Source: Terebella lapidaria
Taxonomy: Eukaryota > Annelida > Polychaeta > Terebellida > Terebellidae
Assembly (NCBI GenBank): GCA_949152475.1
Contig: OX424561.1
Location: 4,588,001-4,652,000, forward strand
Reading direction: 5' to 3'
Length of the DNA stretch: 64,000 nucleotides
Shown one piece after another: positions 22,513 to 33,039 of this stretch. Both the position numbers and the translations under genes were made by a program. Each line of letters begins with the position of its first letter. The stretch's first letter is position 1. The notes under the pieces were generated by a model. It made no database searches, was not told where the DNA came from, and worked only from the letters and a program-made list of their open reading frames with translations.

Positions 22513-25140
22513 TGATCCAATAATATCTTGTGACATTAAGGGGTCCATTCAAGACAACTTTATCAGCTTAACTAATTACATAGTATACCTTGTGCCACTC
22601 AAGTGTCAATATTTGTAGAGTATGTGATACATATGTCTTGAAGCATTTTATGATGTTATATTTTATTTCGATTCTCGCATAAAAGTCCGTTGTATAAATA
22701 GTTGCATTTACCACATGCAAATATTGACATCATTGATGAAAGATTCGTCAGCTTTAGAAATATTCAGAGATCTAACATCCTAACATTCTGACGTGTATTT
22801 GCTCGATCGCCGAGGTTTAGTTGTGATTAACGATACCAGTTTCTAGAACTATCACCCTACAGGTATTTTCCCGACACCGTCTAATAGAAAAGTCGACATT
22901 CATTTTAATTCGGTTCGATCGCGACTTGACAGAGTATATGCCAACCGGCGGTTCACATCAATTCGTGCGTCTTGCGGCCTATCGACTGTTGTCTCATAAC
23001 TAATGTAACTCGAGACACAAAACTGCAGTTGTTTGCAGTTGAGACGAGTAATTGTTGTCGCAGTACCGCCGTAACCCCTGGTAACAAGCGCTCCACAGAC
23101 CAGTGTTGTGTCATGGGATATCCTGGTTCCGAGTTGAGGAATTGATAGACCCCCAGTAAGGGTCCTGGGCTAGGTGGGGGCGTGAGAGAAGACTGCCCAT
23201 CCAAGGGACTGACATATACCATCCATACATGCATACATATCGAATAAAACAGCTACAAGTTGGGAACGACCCGTAACAAAGGTCCTATTGAGAGGCTCCC
23301 CCAATGGATATCTTCAAGAAACAAAAATATCAATCATAGGCAGGCTAAGACAATGGGTCCCTAATTACAATCATAATGTAAAACGAACCTCAGATACATG
23401 TACTACGGTATACGCATTATACTACCCCCACGTGGCACAAAACGTGTAGCAAAAACTGCACTCAAAATTGAGGCAAACGTTTATGCATTTGGGGCCCGAT
23501 AGAACCCAAGTGAATTGAAGTGATGTACATGTATAAAGAAAAACTGGTAAATAGTCGCTCCGTCCATGGCAAATGATAAGATGAATTTGAGAACGGTTCC
23601 ATAAACTCATGATTATGTTTGTCTGTAGAAAGGTCATTGTTCGACAAAGTAGATTCCTGAAGTATCAATAATTTTTTATCGACACATTGTTTACACTTTG
23701 TGCGGGTAGTGGCCCTGTGTTTTTTCTGTCGTCGTTTCATTACTTTGTTTTATTGCGCTTACGACAATTGCCTGGTTCACGTCGTAACACCTGAATCAAT
23801 CCTGGATATTTGTCGTTCTCGGAACCATTTCTCCGACAATAGCAAATATGTGAGGTCAGGTTTCTTTTTCTCATGTCGTGTCGTAATGGAACAAAGCTTA
23901 TTTGTTTTGACAGTAAATAACTCTAGCTGGTTGTTTTTTAACCGTCGGATTGCTACACCTATATAAAGCAATTGTTTACAAGTGTGTGTGTGGCCGATTG
24001 TTTTAGAATTGGTACCCTGTATGTGGTATTGTATAATATAATGAAAGGATAATAACTGTCGATGGTAAATGTATCAATGAGTGGATGTATCGATGGATTA
24101 TACAACTACTCTCACAATTGGGTAGAGTTGTAGTGAATGTAGATATGTAGCAATAAATACTTTGTTGGTAACTTCTGGTTTCATTTTAAATACATCCAAA
24201 AACCGCCCCACCCCAAGGATATCAATGAATTGGAAATACATGTATTCGACAATCAAATGATTTTCTGTGCATCCAACCAGATCTTATTCTACTGGCAATT
24301 TGTCCCTTTACAAATTTCCAGTTAGTTGGAAAAAAATGGAATCCTGGCAATAGGGCCGATACCATCTCTCTCACTATAAAGTCATTTACCAATGAAAGAA
24401 ATATTTTGGTATCATATGATAATGTTGTGAAATATGATAGTCATTTCTATAAATCAACACCTTTGGGATTACAAATAATCGTGGAATTTCAGAAATAAAA
24501 TAGGACTTATATTTTCCAAAACATCAGTTTGCGTGAATGTACAAAAATCGACTCAAGTCGTGGCAAACAGGGGCTGTTGACTGAATAAAAGTAATGGGTA
24601 TACTTTGCAAGCAGCGGCCACTGGCAGCGAAATTCGGTTAATACCAACGACAAATATTGACACTGATGTGTGTTGCCTGGAGGTATTCGTGTCTGTTTTG
24701 CTGGTGTTGCGAGGTGTTTGATTTTTAGGCGATCGACCACCATCGATCCGGCCGCGAGGTGGGTTAGGGGATGCGAGAGTGGTACAGGAGCTTTAGGGAG
24801 AGACAGGCTGGTTGTCCGAGTGACAATTGCATGTTACTATGATAGCCACCAAAACCCAATCAGTTCTAGTTTAGGAAACGAACAATAATCAAAATATGAA
24901 GGGTGTACCAGAATTTCCCAGAATTTTCTATCACTTATGTGTAGAATACGGGCGTTCCACTTAATTTTGAAGAAAAATAAGTGAACTAGATCTACATTCA
25001 GAATAGAAGATGCAGTTTGGAGCTGCAACTCGAAATTTTATCATAAGAGCAAGTCGCTGCTAACCTGGATATGTATATGGAACTAGGTCGAAATCATAAG
25101 CACCCTTCTGGTTGTATGAAATGTAACTAACATTTGATAT
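22513..25140. other. intergenic stretch, nothing recognised
   Basis: Several 60-93-codon frames occur on both strands. None shows a family signature or flanking splice signals that I would trust. Confidence 0.35.
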
Positions 25141-25144
25141 AACA

Positions 25145-26690
25145 ATTGAATAATGAAAAAAAATAGTCCAAGGGCTAAGAAAGTTTACCGCACGATAAAT
25201 GTTTTATATTTCAGATATTAGCCATTCTGTCCCGTGACCTTGAAAATGAGGTCACTGGTCAAATACAAGGTCACGAGAACATTCAGCATATATCATTTTC
25301 TTTATTTCCAATATTGATTGCTAAGCGCTGAAATCAATATTAAGAGATATTTTAGCAATTTTGTCCTGTGACTTGGAAAATTAAGTCAAAGGTCAAATTA
25401 AAGGTCATCAGGATATTTGGCGTATATTTCCTGTATGTTCACAATTGATTATCAAGTTGTAAAGTAAAAAACAAACGAGATAACAGCTATTTTGTCCCGT
25501 GACCTTGAAAATGAGGTCATAGGTCAATTTCAAGGTCATGACAATCTTCAGCATATATCATTTCCTATATGTTCACAATTGATTCGTAAGCTGTAAAATT
25601 GATAAAAAGCAAAATATTAGCCAGTTTGTGCTCTGACCTTGGAAATAAGGTCAAAGGTTAATTTCAAGGTCGTCAAATATTCGGCATACATCATTTCCTG
25701 TATGTTCACAATTGATTCTCAAGTTGTAAAGTCAAAAACAAGTGAGATAACAGCCATTTAGTCATGTGACCTTGAAAATGAGGTAAAAAGGTCAAATTCA
25801 AGGTCATGACAATTTTCAGCATATATCATTTCCTATAATTTCACAATTGATTCGTAAAGTGTAAAGTTGATAATAAGCAAGATATTAGCCATTTTGTGCT
25901 CTATGCTCTGACCTTGGAAATAATGTCAAAGGTTAATTTCAAGGTCATCAAAATATTCGGCATACATCATTTTCTATATGTCCACAATTTTTCCCAAGCT
26001 GTGAAGTCGACAATAAGCGAGATATCAGCCATTTTGGGCTTTGACCTTGAAAATGAGGTCAAAGGTTATAATCAATGTCATCAGAATATTCGGCGTATAT
26101 CATGTCCACAACTGATTCCCAAGCTACATTGTATAAAGTCGATGAGAAGCGAGATATTAACCACTTTGTCCTGTGACCTTGAAAATTAGGTCAGAGTTCA
26201 AACTCGAGGTCACGAGAATATTCAGTATATATCATTACGTGTATATCCGTAATTAATTCTAGCAATCGATATTACGAAAAGTGTGTCCCATTATACATGT
26301 AAGGTTTGGATAATTTAACAGGGTAAAGTCCCATTTGGGCAAAAATAGCCCAATTCGAGGAATTCAAGGCCAACGAAGGCCAACGAAACTAAAGAACATC
26401 ACATGGATACATATGAGGTGTTTTATGCACCAATTAGAAAAAAAATTTACTGAACAAATTTTAAGAATACGATCACCAAGAGCCAAATTGGCTTTTTTCC
26501 TCCTCAAAAAAATGGCCACCATTTTGAAAAAAATCGAAAATAAGAAAACTAAAAAATAATCCCTCTTGAAACACTCCCAGGCATTTTTGTGCGAAATTTC
26601 AGAAAGATTCGACCGTAATTTTAAAGATTAAAATGTGGCAGGACGACGGACGCAACGCCATTACCGGTACAATAAGTTAACCTTAAAAAC
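25145..26690. repeat. interspersed element with eight ~132-bp units rich in AGGTCA
   Basis: The left end reads AGTCCAAGGGCTAAGAAAG. Then come about eight tandem units centred near 25240, 25375, 25505, 25637, 25768, 25908, 26041 and 26177, each with TGACCTTGAAAATGAGGTCA-like sequence followed by TCAAGGTCA. The tail has GGACGACGGACGCAACGCCA. The same head and tail recur at 35.9-36.4 and 46.15-47.06 kb with different numbers of central units. A fixed head and tail around a variable tandem core resembles the non-autonomous Helitron-like elements of other invertebrates. The class is inferred. Confidence 0.7.
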
Positions 26691-26984
26691 AGGAGGACAG
26701 GTAGGACTTGGATGTATACTGGATAAGACTTATCAGAGGAAAGTGACAGTGACAAAGCTTGTGGTCACGGAAAAACTACTGGCTGGAACATTGTTCAGTT
26801 ATTTTCATGCTCGGAAATGTATTTGTTCTCTCGCTCTTGTGGTATGAGCTACTAGTATTAGTTGCATAGATCGATTGTTTATACAAACAGTTTGGCTTTG
26901 TAATTGGTATGATACTTGAAAAACCGTAAGAATCATGACGAATAGAGTTGGAGTGCAATTAATATTCATGAACAACCCATCAGG

Positions 26985-27085
26985 GTTGGGTTTCTTCCGG
27001 AAGAAACCTATTTCTTCCAGGACAGTGGAAGAAGGTTTTTGAAACCGTTTTTTCCACTTTCTTCCGAAAAAAAGTGGAAGAAACT
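26985..27085. repeat. cluster of short inverted repeats (TTCTTCC/GGAAGAA)
   Basis: Contains GTTTCTTCCGGAAGAAAC and TTCCACTTTCTTCC facing GTGGAAGAAAC, giving several nested small hairpins. Confidence 0.5.
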
Positions 27086-27486
27086 TCGGAACATAATGAA
27101 TGACCGATATAAAGGTGTTCCCAAATGACATCCTTGGGCCATACATCTTTCAAAATATGATGAACTATATATATATATGTAAAGAGTTTATGTCTGACGC
27201 TGTGTGTCTGATCAATGAATGATAGATTCTAATGGAGTTTGATGATATCACGTGTGTGTGTATATGCGTGTTCATTCCATACTTGCACATAAACTACAAT
27301 AATATACTCGAGATATTAATTTTGTGACAGAATATAAAAATTTCATTGGGTAATGATGATGTTTATAGCAACATATTAACTCTAACTAAAAAAAAAAATT
27401 GTCATACCAATGAAAAACTTTGCAGTGGCTCTTTTAGGACATTGTTTTATTAATTTTTTAAAAAAAAGTTTGAAGTATTTGTAGGG

Positions 27487-27950
27487 CGTATTCAATTATT
27501 TTATACACGTATTTAATATTTTATATGCATATTTAATCATTTATTACGCATATCTAATATTGTATATGCATATTAACAATTTATTATATGTATTTAATAT
27601 TTTTCATGCATATTTATTATTGTTTTACGCATATTTAATCATTTAATTTGCGTATTCAATATTGTATATGCGTGTTTAATATGTTATACGCGTATATAAT
27701 AATTTATTATGCATATTTAATATTTTATATGCATAATTAAATATTTATTACGCGTATTTCATATTTTTTATGCATATTTAATATTAAATACGCGTATTTA
27801 ATTATTTATCACGTGTATTTAATATTATATATATGTATTTAATATGCATATTTAATCATTTATTATGCACATTTAATATTGTATATGCATAATTATTTAT
27901 TATTAATTATGCGTATTTAATCATTTATTACGTGTATATTTTGTCAATTA
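27487..27950. repeat. AT-rich minisatellite (YGCATATTTAATA)
   Basis: About 20 degenerate units alternate TTTATTAYGCATATTTAAT with ATTTTATATGCATATTTAA. It is almost entirely A/T, with TGCATA or CGCGTA steps. Strong unwinding potential is expected. Confidence 0.8.
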
Positions 27951-28465
27951 CAATCAGTAGATTATATGCATGTATGCCTACTTGGAGTAGAGAATGGATG
28001 AACTTGACCTTCATTTGGACGGCAGATGCAGACAAAACGAAGCCCAGTTTACCAGTACCGTCAAATATATAATGTGCGCGCTTAGTTCAGAGGAAAAAAG
28101 CCCAACAAACGTCAATTTAGTGAAAAAATATTATTTTCTGTCTCACCCATGTCATGTGTTTCACCTCAAATCATCCAACATCAAACCCCATAAATCATGT
28201 TATTATACGAGGTTGGTGTTTACCGCACGCTGATTGGTCCAAGCGTCGTCACGTGAGATTCCATAGAATTACGTATTTCTGCAGGTGACCGGCGGAATCT
28301 TATATTGGTCCCTCTAGCAGCCCAATATAACTTTCCACGGGTCCGCTGCTACATTTGTTGTAATGTTTGTTTCAAACGCTTCAGAAACGTTACCTCAGGT
28401 TTTGAAAATGTTGAAAACTATCTGTGCGTTTGAGTAGGAGTTGAGGGACATGATTGGACTACTGT
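27951..28465. other. intergenic stretch, nothing recognised
   Basis: Holds a small inverted repeat, TATATTGG…CCAATATA, near 28300-28333. The 79-codon plus frame at 27994 shows no family resemblance. Confidence 0.35.
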
Positions 28466-28629
28466 CGTATAATAAAACAAATATGGGGACTAGGTTTCGG
28501 ACAATATCACTTTTTATGGCACTTCTGAAAATTATAGGACACTCGGCTTCTCATCGTACCACGTAATTTTCCGAAGTGCCATAAAATGTGATATTGCACT
28601 CAACCAAGCCCCATATTTGTATAATATTC
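28466..28629. mobile_element. 164-bp hairpin MITE
   Basis: The left arm CAAATATGGGGACTAGG… with CAATATCACTTTTTATGGCA is mirrored by the right arm, whose minus strand reads CAAATATGGGGCTTGG… with CAATATCACATTTTATGGCA. The arms are about 55 bases, with a short unique loop. Confidence 0.7.
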
Positions 28630-30090
28630 ACTCCAAATCCCGGCGCTCTCACATAACGGCTTCCGTACAGTGAAATATCTAGTCTAGATTGACCTATCGA
28701 TGTAAACTTCCCCTTTAGCCTACGTTCTTCTACAATACCTGATTCTAGGTTCTACGTTTAAATATATATTTAGTTAGACAACATGCACTGAGAATATATT
28801 TATGTAGTCCATATGTTGTGGCACAGGCTTGATTTTAGCGCCGACACATGGACAGACAAATTCCTTCATAGTGATAATGGTTTTTTTTCCCACAAACACC
28901 ATCCCTGGTTCGATGTTCGATACCTAGTAACATTTCACTGTGACTTACGATTTGTTTGATTTTATATCATGTTACACGTATATGTATGATGTTCAGCTGG
29001 AATTCTACAATAGATTACAACTCCATGAATCACATGTTTGATACTTGAACACGTTAAGACAGTCTTACTTAATTGGACATTTTGATCATATGTACCCACA
29101 CACACTCTGACGAATATTTCTCATTCCCCTTCAACATAAATTATTGTGTGTTTGCTGTAAAGACTATTATGTTCTAACATACACAGGTCGTTACCCGGAG
29201 AGAGGGGAGAATCATTCCTTTTACGGTTCATTGTTCTATCTTTTCACACATATCTGATCGAGTGATTGTCCCGGACATCAGTTCCAGCCCTCGAGGTGGC
29301 CTTATAGCCCTGTGGGGTCTCCCTGTCCGGGGTGACAGTTTATTCTATTTGCGATGCACGTGTCACCACGGGGATCACCACGGTGTCTTCTCGGTACACA
29401 GAACCCCGCTGTCAATATGTACACAGGGCAGGTTACACCAACATCACTCCTGTTCCCTATAGTGGGGAAATCGACCACAGTTCGATCGCTCTACACCCGA
29501 CCTTGAACCATTCCCTCATGGGAAGTATTGCCCGGATAAAGGAGTGAATCTTTTCTACCATAAACAGTTGGGGAAAGAGAACATAGGAAAGTTGAGGTAA
29601 TTCTACATTCTTCAAGTGTATATTTGCAGGTATAGTTCTTTTCTGGGTGAATACGCGTCTATAACCATATATTATTAACTTGGCACGAATAATCTTCTCT
29701 GATTGGTTCATTTGTACCACGTGTCACTCCCGAAATATGTATGTTGGATCCTGGAATGGTATATTGCATTTGTGTATCGGACAGCGCGGTCGCACAACCA
29801 ATCAGCTTGTCTGTTCCTCGAAAGAAGAGTATATCGGATCCGAGTCATGTATATGGGATTGCATATACTGGACGATGACGCGATAAAAGCCAATGGTTGT
29901 TACAAACAGCGTGTTGATAATAATATAGCAAAGATTGGATGCTGGTCGTCCAATACAGAGTTTACGGGATTCAGAAAAGCTATATTGGACGAGGCGCAAT
30001 GGACTCCCCATCATCCAATATTTGTATAGTATTACCCACCACAAATTGTGGAAATCATCGAAATGACAACGTAACCTATGACTAGGTTGC
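28630..30090. other. intergenic stretch, nothing recognised
   Basis: Overlapping open frames on both strands at 29262-30029 show no family features. The moderately GC-rich 29200-29530 segment is the most gene-like part, but no splice-consistent exon could be fixed. Confidence 0.3.
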
Positions 30091-30119
30091 TCCAGAGCTC
30101 CGCGTCGCTCAGGCTGGTC

Positions 30120-30270
30120 GTATATAGGCCTACGAGATAATATATACGAGTCACATATACGAGATAATATGTTGTATATACGAGATGTATGCAAGTCGTA
30201 TAAACGAGATAATATATCGTATATACGATATATTTTTTTTCTCCATGTCCTTTCAGAGCTTCCGTACCGC
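30120..30270. repeat. ACGAGATAATAT repeat cluster
   Basis: At least three copies of ACGAGATAATAT and related units, closing on a palindromic TCGTATATACGA and a T-run, then AGCTTCCGTA. It shares the ACGAGATAA motif and the TTCCGTA end with the hairpin at 31.5 kb. Confidence 0.55.
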
Positions 30271-30289
30271 GCCACTGTGATGTGCACAT

Positions 30290-31200
30290 TCGTAGAGCTG
30301 ACAAAGCCAATAATGCCCCCACCCCACCCTTTTCGGAAGCTATGCCATTACTACTACTTACTTTCTTACTTTCTTGAATAACACAGTGAATTACCCGCTG
30401 TTCATTCACGAAGTACTGTTGAGTAGCGTGGTGAGAAAAGAGTACAGTTGAATCAGTAGCACACACCGTTCTGTGACAGGGGAGCGGTGTAGCAAGGACC
30501 ATACATGCTTTCTGTTCAATGTCACAATCGCCATAAAAATGCATATAAGTGACTTATAAGTGACCTATACGTACATGTATAATATAGATAGGTTGTTATA
30601 AAAGTGATATGTACATTCTAACAGAGGCAGACCAGTAAAAGCGCCATACAATTTCCCAGGACCATGACATCCCGATCCTCTTCCACTAGCCCTATCGGAT
30701 GGGAAAGATTTTTCAGGCCTGACATGTCAGTAAGTTCCAAGTTCCTGTGTTCTTGTTTTTTATTGTCATGTTCTTATGTGATGAATAAATGATATATATA
30801 AAAAAGCAATCATTTAAGTTTCAGAAGTTGTTGGGTGTGGATTGTAGGGACATTCGCTGGAAAGATCATCAAAGTTGATGTCAAATAAAATGGGCATGTT
30901 CTAAATTCATTCGAGTGTGATTTTGGTTTACCTGTATCTTTTAACTGATTTTTCACATCACGTTCAACCGGTTTAACATAAAATTCATGTTTCGAAGGAA
31001 CGATGCCCAAAATGTCTATTTTAGGTGCTTCTAGATAGCCTTCCTACATGTATTGGCATGGCAAATAATTGTCTAATGTTTATCACAGATAACACTCATT
31101 CCTCCTGTTCACCGCATTTACCATCCCGTTCTCCGAATGTACTTCCCATTTCCCAATGTGAATTATACTCAAATATATGCCAGTTGTCATGATGAATGTG
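30290..31200. other. intergenic stretch, nothing recognised
   Basis: No gene or strong repeat seen. Confidence 0.35.
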
Positions 31201-31483
31201 AACGTAACTCAGCTCAGATGTGACCTTCGGATTTACTACTCGAGGTCATATGAAGTCAAATTCAAGGCCGTCAAACGATCCGCCATGTATGAATTACTAT
31301 AAGCTCATAATACCTACCTAAGGTATATATGAAGCCGTTTCTTATGCAGAGTCCAATTTACATATTTCAGGTCAGCTGTGACCCTCAGATTCATCACTCT
31401 GAGGTATTCTGACCACTCTGGTCATCTGAGGTCAACATAAAGACTACCGAAGATCCGCAGCATTTGACTTCCTATACGATCGT

Positions 31484-31668
31484 AATACTACGGAAGCGCA
31501 GTGCTGCCACATAAGAAAAAAATTAAGTCGTTTTAACGAGATAATGAGTCGATTTAACGAGATAAAATGTCGATTTAACGGGATAGTTGAGCCGATTTAA
31601 CGAGATATTATCTTGTTAAAACGACTTAATTTTTTTTCTCAGTGGCAGCATTGCGCTTCCGTATAATA
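31484..31668. mobile_element. hairpin MITE with TACGGAAGCGC ends and AACGAGATAA repeats
   Basis: Terminal inverted repeats are TACGGAAGCGCA and TGCGCTTCCGTA, flanked by TAATAC on both sides, a probable 6-bp target duplication. Inside, GATTTAACGAGATAA-like units repeat four times and AAGTCGTTTTAACGAGATAA mirrors the far side. Its ends resemble those of the 20.5-kb foldback. Confidence 0.75.
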
Positions 31669-31904
31669 CAAACCTAAGCTACAGCTGTGTAGTATACACC
31701 GGGGGTCAAATTACACACCTCGGTTTGGACGTGACCTTGAGATTTACTACGCAAGGTCATGTGGGGGCAAATTTAAGGTCACCAAAAGATCCGCCATTTA
31801 TGACTCCTTATAATGTCCATTATACATGCCTGAACTGTATCAATAAACGTTTTGTCTGCAGGGGTCAATTTGTGTACTAAGATTTGGGCCACTTGAGCCT
31901 ATAT

Positions 31905-32440
31905 TTCGAGCGAAACAACTACATTTACACACTGTCTGCCCCTTATGACGCCAGTGTGTCTTTGGATAAACTATTTAGCCGGGCTTTTTTTATATTGCAA
32001 AATGTTGTATTTTACGTTTGTTATTGGCATCATCAAAATCTGATTGTATTGGTGGTAATAGATTGATACTTACATTCATACCACTGAGTCGGTGTCACTG
32101 CTGGCGGACGTTAAATCTGTCCCCGAGGATACTACCAACTCAGTAGCCTTCTGGCTTGTGATTAGGTACTTATGTGCTTGTCATGTATCTGTTCCATGGG
32201 GTTTGTTTCGGATTGCTAAATTATTTTCATCGGTTGTTGGGCAGTTGTATACTAATTCCATCAGGTGTATAGTAGAAACAACTACATTTACACACTGTCT
32301 GCCCCTGATGACGCCAGTGTGTCTTTGGATAAACTATTTGGCCGGGCTCTTTTTATATTGCAAAATGTTGTATTTTACGTTTGTTATTGGCATCATCAAA
32401 ATGTGATTGAATTGGTGGTAACAGATTGATACTTACATTC
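31905..32440 (+). repeat. interspersed repeat, two direct copies
   Basis: Copies at about 31905-32070 and 32270-32440 share ACACTGTCTGCCCC, GACGCCAGTGTGTCTTTGG, GGCATCATCAAAAT and AGATTGATACTTACATTC, offset about 364 bp. Further copies lie at 9.84/10.87 kb (degenerate), 47.88-48.09 kb (minus strand), 54.05-54.2 kb and 57.33-57.48 kb. The frame shown by each copy is not conserved, so it is non-coding. Class unknown. Confidence 0.7.
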
Positions 32441-33039
32441 AAGGCATTCCAACTTCATACACGAAATGAACAGAACATAATGTCATGACCATGTGAAATT
32501 AAAAAGTTACTGAACAGATTCTGAACAAAGTTTCAAAAAGTGAATTTTGGTATTATTTGTTTGCATACATTTCGAGCATTTTGAGCGATTCTCGGCATTC
32601 CGTCTTTTTGCCTGAGATAATCAGTACATAATGTCATTAAAATGTGAAATTAGAAAGAAAGTTACAGAAAAAAGTGCCAAAAAGTGGATTATGTGGGTCT
32701 ACATTTCGGTTGTTCCGAAAGATTCTAGGCATTCCATCTTGAATACACCTTACGTATGGACGGAAGGGTCAGGCTTGCGCGAAATTTGACAAAAAAGTAT
32801 ACTGCAGATGTTGAAAGTCCTTTTTTCTTGTCGAAAATGGCCGCTATGTTGAAAAGAGCGAATATGCAGAAAATTTAAAAAATACATCCTTTTTAAAAAT
32901 ATTTTCAAAGTGCAAAATTTCGACTAAAAATCAATCGTAAGCTTTAAGGATAAAATGTGGACCACGACGACGGAAGCAATGCCATACCAGTAGGGTATCG
33001 GATCAAAGGTCCGGTGTACATGTATTATAACCTAAAAAC

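Larger units (their letters stand above)
31205..33030. repeat. composite repeat region with AGGTCA units and an 'ACGACGACGGA' tail
   Basis: Three diverged units (near 31220, 31380 and 31725) carry GTGACCTT…AGGTCA and GATCCGCCATKTATGA. A hairpin element is inserted at 31484-31668, and two copies of another interspersed repeat lie at 31.9 and 32.3 kb. The tail near 32950-33030 ends with a CGGATCAAAGGTCCGG hairpin, like the tail at 36.37 kb. I read it as an old copy of the 25-kb element family with later insertions. Confidence 0.5.

Noticed and set aside
22953-23234. 93-codon minus frame with a Pro-rich start and a region like GVYQFLNSEPGYP
   Set aside because: Looks partly protein-like, but no family, splice support or start context could be established.
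29262-29547. Two overlapping plus frames in a GC-richer patch
   Set aside because: Neither has recognisable motifs and the frames compete; not enough to call an exon.
31905-32440. Direct repeats ~364 bp apart considered as terminal repeats of one element
   Set aside because: The same sequence occurs singly elsewhere in the window, and the DNA between the copies has no coding content, so they are two copies of an interspersed repeat.
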